Of a stretch of 64,000 nt of DNA, positions 56,072-64,000 are shown in pieces (position 1 is the first letter of the stretch; each line of letters opens with the position of its first letter). The position numbers and the translations under genes are program-made. Below the pieces are notes generated by a model. The model was given only the letters and a program-made list of their open reading frames with translations, was not told the origin of the DNA and ran no database searches. This DNA comes from Begonia masoniana (taxonomy: Eukaryota > Streptophyta > Magnoliopsida > Cucurbitales > Begoniaceae). The stretch covers positions 19,991,779 through 20,055,778 of the forward strand of contig CM039508.1 in NCBI GenBank assembly GCA_022432975.1, in the 5' to 3' direction.

Positions 56072-57379
56072 TGTAACACCCGGGAATTTCCGTTAACGTA
56101 CATAGCCTAGTTATGGAATGTCGTGAGAGTTTAATGTTAGTCTTAATGTTATCTTAGCAAGTTGAATTAGAAAGTGCAATTGGAAGAGGAATTTGAGAGA
56201 AAATCCTAGGGTTAAAGTAGAGTAGAAGTTTGTGTCGAGTTGAATTAATTTAAAGGTAATTAAAAGTGATAAAATGGGAGGGAAATAGAAGCTTTCACGT
56301 TGGTTTAAGTGTGAAGGGAGAAAATGAGGCTATTTTATAAAAAACTGAAATTTGTGGTAAAAGTTTAAAAGGTGAAAAATATTTTTTTTATAAAAGGAGA
56401 AAATTTAAGGGTTGAAAGACAATTGTATTGTCTTCTTCCCCTTCCTCTGTAACACCCGAGAATTTCATTGTATGGATTTTCTCATATGCTTAGTAATGAA
56501 AGTTAAAAATATTATTTGCTATTAGTTAAAGATTTTGTTTTAGAAGTCAAGCAAATAAATTAGAAGAGAATTTATAATTTTCATGGAATGAATGAGTTAA
56601 CTATTGATAGCAAATGATGATTCTTTCACGTTAAATGAGGAAAAAAAAAGAAAACAAAAGAAAACAAAGGAAAGAATGAAAGTAATATGAAGTTGTTATG
56701 GCATTTGATAAATGAAGAAAAGTGGCAGAAGAATAAAAGATAAATGGACGAGTCAAATGGATGGTTTTGTTGAAAAGTCAACAAAACCAAGTGGAAAGTG
56801 GAGTGTAGTCGTTGCCTTGAAATTTAATGTGTAAAATTACATGTAGTAAGCAAAAGCTACACGTAGCTTGGTGGTGTAAAGTGAAGGACAAGAGAAATTT
56901 AACCCTTGGTTTAAAAGTGGCCACATCATCACTTTTTATTGTTATTACTTTTTCCTTAAGACTTTTAAGTGATAAAACTAGCCATAATCTTCTCCTTCCA
57001 CGAAAAAGTGCTTTCCTCCATTGTTGCATCAAAGTTTCTACGCCAAGCTCCTTCCTTTTGGGATTTAAGGTAAGAAAAAGTTAGGTTATGATTTATGCTT
57101 GTAAAGGATAAATAATTATGAGCTTTAGTGTTTTTGAATGAGAATTTGAAGGTGGGTTTTTAGATGCAAGAAGCTACGATTTCTTGCTGAAATCTTCCTC
57201 TATTTTGTTGCTCCATCATGTTTTAAGACTAGATTATGACCATGGATTGTATGGATTAAAGAAATTTCATGTTGGATTATTATTTGGAATTGGGTTGTGA
57301 AAAATTGACAAAAAAACAGGGGGCTTCAGGTTTGACCATTTTCGACCAAGCTAATTGTCCTGGTTTGTTAAACGGATTT

Positions 57380-58050
57380 TTCTAGGAGAAACTAGACACT
57401 TTGAAGTTTCTATAACATCTTGAATCATCAAATTCGGACCTATATTCGATTTGTTACGAATTTTTGAAATTGATTGATGTTTGATGTAAAACTAGAAATT
57501 TGAGAAATTGATAAAACAGGGCAGGTCTAGGTTTCATTTATTTATCCAAATTGTTTATATTAAAGTGATAAATGGATTTCAACAGTTGAAAATGGACATC
57601 CTAAGGTTTATGTAGAATTTTGAATCGATGAGTTCGGATATGTATACGATTTATGGTGAATTTTTGAAGTAGTTAAAGTTTAATGAAATCTGGAATTTTT
57701 GAAATAACAGAACAGTTTGGTTTTTGGCAATTTCTGTTATGCTATTGGAGTGGGTCATAAAATAGATTTGAATATTAGAAACTAGACATTTTAAGGTTTA
57801 AATAGCATCTTGAATCATTGAATTTGGATGAGTATACAAAAAGTTATGAATTTTCAAAGTTTAGCCTAAATTGTAAAACGAAATTCGGGGCGGGTTACTC
57901 TTCCGATGCTTTTCACCCTCCTTTCGATTTTAGCTTGTCAAATTGTTTTAATGGGGTAAAATAGACATTTTTCTGAATCTATGGGCTTTGAAATCAAAGC
58001 GTTTCGATATGTATGGAATTAGCTATGGATTTTTAAAGTTGGTATAATGT
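57380..58050 (+). repeat. Diverged module repeated four times, period about 190-200 bp
   Basis: Four segments (from about 57386, 57590, 57782 and 57962) each contain a GACATTTTAAGG-like start, then CATCTTGAATC, then TTCGGATATGTATACGA and TATGAATTTTTGAAG-like sequence. LTRs A and D have one such module (around GTTTACGGAATG ... GAGTAAGTTATGGCC). Confidence 0.65.
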
Positions 58051-58784
58051 ATTGTGATACAATCCGAATTTTTATTAGTAAAGGAAAACCACGTGGATTT
58101 GGATCCTTAACTTGAGTTATGTATGATGCCACGTTTTTGAAATTTTGGAATAGATAGTTGTGTAAATTATTATAATGGACTTTGGCATTGGTTTTCTTTG
58201 GATAGTATGAATATGTTGGATTGGTTATAGTTATGATCAAAGGTTTTGTTGTGATAAATGTGAATATTGATTTTTAGTTGACATGTTGTAGGTTTATCAA
58301 ATCCTAAAAAAAATTGATCAAGTGCTATAATTATGCTAAGGACGCGAGGTAAGTCTTCGTGATTTGTTTGGTCGTCTTGGCCTACACAATAAGAATGAAC
58401 GTTAAATTGAGGAATTGGAGATATATTGCGTTTGAGTAATTAGAACGAGTAGTTAGTTTTAGGTTTGGTTAGGTTGTTAATTGTTTAGTATATTGTTTGT
58501 ATGATTCTATTTCGTTCATGGCATAATATTGTTCACGCATCATTGTTTTCAAAAAGGGCATGAAAAAGAATTTTTATGCATGTTTTTACAAAACGAAAAG
58601 GTAAACGAATGTAATAAAGGTCACGTCGGTGGCGGTGGTTCAGACATGGCTGTCAGGTGAAGCATGTTTTCCCCCCTTAGATACGAGGGACTATCCAATC
58701 GATGGATGTGCCGCTCCTATCTAGCGAGAGTGAAGCCCCGGTGACATAAATGAAATGATTAGCGAAAAGATAGGATGCATGATT

Positions 58785-58888
58785 TATGAACTGTACATGC
58801 ATAGCATTCACGTACATTCACGTAGATTTACTGAGCTATGAACTGTACATGCATAGCATTCACGTACATTCACGTAGATTTACTGAGC
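58785..58888 (+). repeat. Exact 52-bp direct duplication
   Basis: Two adjacent copies starting TATGAACTGTACATGC, each with ACGTACATTCACGTAG, in the second intron-like interval of LTR E just before its acceptor. Confidence 0.92.
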
Positions 58889-59444
58889 CTCTAGCTCACA
58901 TTTTTATTTTTATGGTGTAGGTGAATTTGAGACAGGTGATGAAGACGTCCCTCTGCTTCAAATTATGAGCACATTGAAGAACAATGCTCGTGGGGGTGTG
59001 CTGGCGTAGTCGGTGCTTAATTTGACCCGTGGGGACGAAGGTAAACGTTTTGGGAAAAATTGATGGATAGAAAGATAGGAAAAACTGTATAATTAAATCA
59101 TTTTAGGATGCTTGGATCTGGATAGATATTGTATAGTGTTTTTGGTAGATTGATACTATTTTGTAGTGTTTTGGATGTTTTCAAACAGGAGAAAATGTTA
59201 AGTTTTTAAACGGAACCACGCGGTTCGTTTTTATAGAATTTGGTTATATTTTAAATGTGTTTTGAATCAGTAATGGGGGATTGATAGAGAGTGAATTGTA
59301 TGCGAATGGTAGGTTGTTATGAAATGTTAAGAGTGGATTTGATGAGAGAAAAATGGTGAAGTGTTTAGGCGTGTTTATGCAGGAAAATAGAAAGGAGAAA
59401 GGAAGAGAGGCAGCTCTCTGGAAAAAGTGGATTCCAGAGAGCTT

Positions 59445-59650
59445 GCCAATCGATCGCCATGGAGGGCGATCGATCGGCCCTCTTTGGTCATGCTCTGGAA
59501 GAAATTCCAGAGCGTGTGCCGATCGTTCGCCTGGTGAAGGGAACGATCGGCCATGGTTGATCGCCGAAGGGCGATCGATCGCCTGCATGAGGGGCGACGA
59601 TCGCCCCTCAGTTTTTTTCACTGGCGATCGATCACCTGTTTTGGGCATTC
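59445..59650 (+). repeat. CGATCGATCGCC word cluster in LTR E
   Basis: Nine or more CGATCG-containing words (GCGATCGATCGG, CGATCGCC, CGATCGGCC) in both orientations within 200 bp, including the near palindrome AATCGATCGCCATGGAGG and its surroundings. It lies in the 3' part of the LTR, like the arrays of A, B and D. Confidence 0.8.
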
Positions 59651-61554
59651 GATCGCCCCTGTATTTTGTGGGACAATTGTCCTTTTTGCCCCCTTGAGTT
59701 GTGGCCGATGGTTTTATTTGTTTTAATTGTTTTATGGTTTTAATCTAAATTGCCACATCCTCCTTCGTAGGGCAGCCATTTCTAGGGTTCTTCTCCTTCT
59801 CTTCATCAACTTTTGCAAAGTTTTAAGGTAAGTTTTTATGGGGTTTTGATGGTAATGGATTTAGGTGGTGGTTTTTGATGTTTTTAAGGTATTTTTGGGA
59901 GATTTGGTTAGGGTTTGGGAAACCATAATTTAGGGGTCAGAAATTTTGAATACTTTTGCTAGTTTTCTTCCCAAATTTGATGGTTTAAACTTAGAATATG
60001 TTGGTTTAGGTTATTTTTAGAGTTAGATTGGAGAATAGGTGAAAGTTGTGCAAAAATTGAATTTTGTGTTATGTGCACCAATTCTATTTCTGAGATTTCG
60101 AATTGGCCAACTTATTTGGTTACTTCAATGGATTGTATACGTGTAGAGGTTTACGGAATGAGGTGGAACGTCTCAATCCGTTGAAAAATGAGTAAGTTAT
60201 GGCCAATTGAAGTTAGGTGATAGAAATTGTGGGAATTTCGGGTTGAGGGTTAAACTTTAAGTTGTTTTGTTAGTTTTAGTTTAGGTAATTCCTTAGAATC
60301 TTTTAAATTGGTACTAAGTGAATTTCCTTATAATTGTTAGGTTGACAAGTGAGTAGTTGAGCGTGGACGAAGTGAATAATTACGTACGGAGTATCCAGGT
60401 AAGTAGTGGATTGCATTTATTTTGTCTTCAGGCCTACATCACAAAACGATAGAGTTTAATGTTTGCTTGTTGTATGGTTGTGTTTGAGTATTGTGTGATT
60501 GTCATGCATCATGTTTTAAGCTACGAAAAGAAAACGAGTTTTGTGCATAATTTGAAATGTAAGAAAGAAAAGTAAAAGATAAAAAAATAAAAAATAAGAT
60601 AAGATGTGGTTTCGAGTAGAGTCACCAGGTTGCGCAAGTTGCCGGAGAGGTACTTGTGACTTGCCGGAGAGGCGTTTGTGAGAGACTCTACAAGAAATAT
60701 ATTATTGAAAATACGTAAGTGTCATGAGTATGAACGCCTCGTCGTTAACGTGCAAGTGGAGCACTAGAGGGTTCTATGATCGATGTGGGAGGAGATCGTG
60801 TGCGGCCGTCCAATGGGGAGGATCCAGATGTGTGCTACCTGATCTTGCTCTGTGGGTTAAGGTGTGGCCGTCCAATGGGCTCAGACGTGTGCCTACTTGA
60901 TTCACGTGTAAAAGTGGAAGATTAATGAAACAAAAACGAAATGAAAACAACAGAGAGAGTAGAAACTGCATGTGTTAGGTGTTCGTGCATTGTATGCATT
61001 TACATTCATTATTCCCTACTTGCTAAACGTAAGCTTACGTTTTGTGTTCTGTGGTGTAGATGACGACGTATATACAGGTGAGCTTGATGAGGAAACCCAA
61101 GACTAGGATGCAATCGTTGACGCACGGGGTACGCCGGTGCAGGCAGTTGTCGGGGCGCTTCGACCATGGATTGCGGGGTTGAGAGGGGTGAATATTTATT
61201 TTGGGTTGTATGTAGGTATTTTGTTAAAATTGTTTAGGTGTGAATGTTGGGGTTTATCAACTTGATGGATGTCATTTTGGATATGTTTTATAAATAGTTT
61301 GATTTTCAGGTTTATGGTTTTCGAAACTTTAGCTGTTGTTTTTTTTTAAGCAAACAACGTCGGGTTTCACTTGTTTCTACATTTCTGATGATGTTTTGGA
61401 GTCGGTTTTTCAAAAATTTTACATGTCAAGGAGTCGGAGATGTGGGGAAAAGTTTGGGGTAAATTGTAGGCAATTTGGAGTGTGGTTTAAAGAAAAATAG
61501 AAAAATGAGGAAGAAGGGCGCTAGTGGCCGAGAGAGGGCGCGAAGCGCGCGGAT

Positions 61555-61700
61555 TGGGCGCGCACTGTAGGCGCGCGCAGCAACCAACGCCGATCGATCA
61601 ACGCGCAGCGCTGATCGATCGGCACATTCTACTGTCCCTCAATCGTGCACCCGAGAGGGTGACGATCGATCAGTGCCTGGCGCCGATCGATCGGCACCAG
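61555..61700 (+). repeat. CGCCGATCGATCGG word cluster in LTR D
   Basis: Four CGATCGATC words, alternating ACGCCGATCGATCAACG and GCGCTGATCGATCGGC types, then CGCGCGCG-rich sequence to 61745. Strikingly CpG-rich for this window. Same relative position in the LTR as the arrays of A, B and E. Confidence 0.8.
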
Positions 61701-61978
61701 CACGCGCGGGGTTCCGCGCGCGGTGCGCGCAGCTGGCGCACGCGTGGCATGCATGCCAACTTTTATTTTATTTTTTTAAATTTTCCTATTTCTACTTTGT
61801 TTTAACCCGATCTTTTCCGACACGTTTGACACGTATTTTGTGCACGTTTTTCAACAAATTTTGAGGGTTCAAAAAACCTGAAAATCGAGTCAAAAATTAT
61901 TTTAAACATCGTTTTAATTGGGGTATTAGTTAGCAAAGTAGCGCACCGAGCCGGAGTGGGTTTGGAGGCGTTACAAGT

Positions 61979-61990
61979 TGGTATCAGAGT
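61979..61990 (+). other. Primer-binding site, second Gypsy element
   Basis: TGGTATCAGAGT, three bases after the LTR end; complementary to the initiator Met-tRNA 3' end. Confidence 0.9.
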
Positions 61991-62134
61991 AAAGTGGTCG
62001 AGTCATTCAAAGAATTACCCGACAATGCCGGCCGCCATGCAACGTGTTTCACCGACTGTAAGTATTTTTCTTCTTTAGTTAATTTATATATCTAAGATTA
62101 AATTATTTTAATCTTGTACATGATTAGAATTAAA

Positions 62135-63595
62135 ATGCCGAGGAGCCCAGGATGACCCGGGTGACCTAGAAATGAACCAGAACAACCTAGAAATCCGCTT
62201 GAGGAGTCGGTTAAGCAGCTTGCAGATTTGGTCACAAGACAAGCTGAGTTGTTTGGCTCGCTGATAGGGTAGGGAGGACCGGAGAATGTTGAAGCTAGTT
62301 CTAGTGGGGACAAGTTCTGGAGGTTGAAGCCTCCAGCGTTTGAAGGCCGATTGACGGATCCGACAGCGGCTAAGAGATGGATCTACACAATAGAAAACAT
62401 GTTCAAATACGCAGATGTGGAGGAAGGGAATAAAGTAAAGTGTGCCACCTTTCACTTGATTAATAACGCCCAAAGCTGGTGGAAGACGGTGGAGGCTACC
62501 ACCGGTGCTCAAGGCCTGACATGGAAAGAGTTTAAGGATTTGTTTTTCGATAAATACTACAACCGGAAAGTTCAAGCTACCAAGAGGCTGGAGTTTTTAC
62601 AATTAAAGCAGACTGGATCAGTTGGGCAGTACATTAGGAAGTTCGAAACTTTGTCACGGTTTTCTAGCCACATGATGAGTAGGGAAGAAGACAAGGTGCT
62701 CCAGTTTGTGCAGGGCCTAAAGCCGGAGATCTATAAGTTAGTGAAGACTTTTGGAATTGAAGGAGTATCGTTTATGAGAGTGGTGGCTAAAGCACTGGAG
62801 GTGGAAGAGGCCAATGACAAGTGTCTTAAACCAGTTGAAGCCCCGAAAAGAATGTTCAAAGAAATTACAGGCCAAATGATCAGAGGTGGATCGTCATCAC
62901 AGTTTCAGGGAACTAAGAAGCGGGGTGGTAATTTGAATGATCAGAGAGGAGGGAAGAAGCCACAACAGCAACCAAAGAGATTGTTTCCACAGTGTCCGAA
63001 ATGTTTGAAGACTCATCCCGGTGAATGTGGACAGTATGTTAGAAAATGTTTCAATTGTTTGGAACCTGGCCATATAGCCCGTGATTGCACAAAGCCTCGA
63101 GTCACCAGATGTTTTAAATGCAACGAGATTGGTCATCTAGCGAAAGACTGCCCTACAATGAAGAAAGGACCAGTCAAAGCTACACCTAGGATTTTTGCTA
63201 TGATCGAGCCTGATGGTGAGGACCATTCTGCTGTGATCTCAAGTACTGTATTTGTTAATTTAGTGCCAGCACTTATGTTGATAGATTCAGGCGCATCACA
63301 TTCATTCGTAGCTATAACTTTTGTGGTAAAACTGAATCTGGAAGTGAAGCCTGCGAGTTGTATGTTTGATGTAAAGCTACCGTTTGGCGAGTGTCTACAT
63401 TCTGATCAGGTGGTGCAGGATGGTCTGATATCGGTCGGAAGGAAGCAATTGCCAGCTACTTTGATTGTGATGGGAATAATCAGGTATGATGTGATACTCG
63501 CTATGGATTGGTTGTTCAGTCGTCATGCTACAATTGATTGCCGAGCAGGAACAGTTAATTTTCAACCCCCGAACGGTGAGAAGCTTTCACTGTAA
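62135..63595 (+). pseudogene. Gypsy gag and protease with in-frame stops
   Basis: The frame from ATG 62135 (MPRSPG) meets TGA at 62153 and 62162 and TAG at 62270, then is open from 62273 to the TAA at 63593-63595. Gag domain: AFEGRLTDPTAAKRWIYTIE, AQSWWKTVEATTG and FDKYYNRKVQATKRLEF. Two CCHC knuckles follow: CFNCLEPGHIARDC (about 63049-63090) and CFKCNEIGHLAKDC (63112-63153). The protease active site is LIDSGASHSF (about 63278-63309), then DVILAMDWL. All four stops fit single C-to-T changes. Length and order are normal for plant Gypsy elements. Confidence 0.9.
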
Positions 63596-64000
63596 TCTTT
63601 AAGGAGCGTAAAGAAGCTTTCAGTAATGGCACCTTTAGATGCTCGGGGATCTCTATTGGGTGAGTTTGTTTGTTTCCTTGCAACCATTGTAGATTCCCAG
63701 TCTTTGGTAGAAACTAAACCTCAGGGCATATCAGTTGTTTGTGATTTTCCCGAGGTGTTCTTAGATGATTTGTCTGGTCTACCTCCGGACCGGGAAATCA
63801 AGTTTGTAATTGACACTTATCCTAGAGCAGAGCCAGTGTCGAAGAATCCTTACAGATTGGCTCTGCCAGAATTGAAGGAACTAAAGAAGCAACTGGAAGA
63901 ATTGGTGGATAAGGAGTTTATACGCCCTAGTATTTCGTCATGGGGAGCGCCTGTTTTATTTGTCAAGAAGAAGGATGGATCGCTCCGGATGTGCATTGAC
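63596..64000 (+). pseudogene. Gypsy RT N-terminal part, cut by the window end
   Basis: Same frame as gag-protease. It reads through the linker ([20 protein letters not shown]) and the RT start with [38 protein letters not shown] and LRMCID. No stop up to position 64000. Called a pseudogene only because the stop at 63593 separates it from gag; the domain itself looks intact as far as visible. Confidence 0.88.

Larger units (their letters stand above)
56448..59757 (+). mobile_element. Solo LTR E, Gypsy (3310 bp), nested in LTR D
   Basis: Begins TGTAACACCCGAG and, by TSD, ends at GCCACA (59757): TCCTC flanks both sides (56443-56447 and 59758-59762). The end is less typical than the GCGTTACA of the others, so the right boundary is tentative, although removing this interval gives LTR D the same length and internal spacing as LTR A. 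Skeleton: donor at 57070, exon-like block 58292-58348, a degenerate tag at 58374, 15-nt block 58921-58935. Intron-like interval 1 is long because a module is repeated four times. Confidence 0.75.
56072..61975 (+). repeat. Gypsy 5' LTR D, interrupted by solo LTR E
   Basis: Begins TGTAACACCCGGG and ends TGGAGGCGTTACA, directly before the PBS. Without LTR E and its TSD it is about 2.59 kb, near LTR A (2.64 kb). Skeleton: donor at 59828, exon-like block 60341-60398, UUCA-loop tag at 60424, 18-nt block 61060-61077. The 3' part has CGATCGATCGG clusters (61583-61693). Confidence 0.85.
56072..64000 (+). mobile_element. Second Gypsy element, 5' part, runs off the window
   Basis: 5' LTR D (56072-61975, split by solo LTR E), PBS at 61979, gag from 62135 with two zinc knuckles, protease, and RT continuing past the window end in the same frame. 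The 3' LTR is outside. In-frame stops at four places are each one C-to-T change from the expected codon. It belongs to the same family as solo LTR A. Confidence 0.9.

Noticed and set aside
43939..61077. A conserved protein encoded across the LTR exon-like blocks
   Set aside because: A and D share a DEVN-like stretch in one frame, but block lengths differ by non-multiples of three, stops occur in C, D and E, and no frame is kept across all five LTRs.

Overview
This is a plant nuclear window, most likely from a eudicot. It is AT-rich, holds two intron-bearing host genes, and is dominated by nested LTR retrotransposons primed by initiator Met-tRNA (TGGTATCAGAG sites) and by hAT DNA transposons. 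I cannot name the species. No tRNA, rRNA, organellar or bacterial gene and no CRISPR array was found.

Host genes. (1) 4110-6698, plus strand: a six-exon YKT6-type R-SNARE gene with every splice site in place, broken by one missing base in a T run of exon 3. (2) 29591-33106, minus strand: an intact six-exon type-B response regulator (ARR10/ARR12-like, 667 aa predicted) of cytokinin signalling.

Layout. 1-1519: Copia LTR end, PBS and broken gag. 4110-6698: YKT6. 8190-8485: Gypsy integrase relic. About 9400-10310: second Copia fragment. 10308-15085: eroded hAT transposase with a nested non-autonomous hAT (8-bp TSD), its 5' half repeated nearby. 15848-25782: full-length SIRE-like Copia element with 5-bp TSD, about 1.47-kb LTRs, a third ORF downstream of RNase H, a large INT-RT deletion and a 17-unit 29-bp minisatellite. 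About 25863-29300: minus-oriented LTR-like sequence hit by a third hAT element (27173-28150) that carries a captured AP2/ERF fragment. 29591-33106: ARR. 37291-55637: decayed Gypsy element, tandemly duplicated in places and split by solo LTRs A (with solo LTR B inside it) and C. 56072-64000: a second Gypsy element whose 5' LTR (D) is split by solo LTR E; its gag-protease and the start of RT run off the window end.

Main discovery candidate. The five LTRs A to E (about 2.1-3.4 kb each once insertions are removed) share a gene-like skeleton although most of their sequence has diverged: an exon 1 donor, a 51-58-nt exon-like block, a second donor followed 16-26 nt later by a UUCG-tetraloop tag, and an acceptor GGTGTAG in front of an 18-nt (15 in E) block. 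In A, B, D and E a cluster of short CGATCG- or ATCGG-type words follows near the 3' end. Very similar words are arrayed in the unrelated Copia LTRs. I see no conserved reading frame in the skeleton, so spliced LTR RNA is the working idea.

Caution. Several duplicated segments (13342-15085, 41520-41943, 47700-48258) differ from their partners largely by single-base indels, as unpolished long-read sequence does. The YKT6 frameshift and some duplications may therefore be assembly artefacts.
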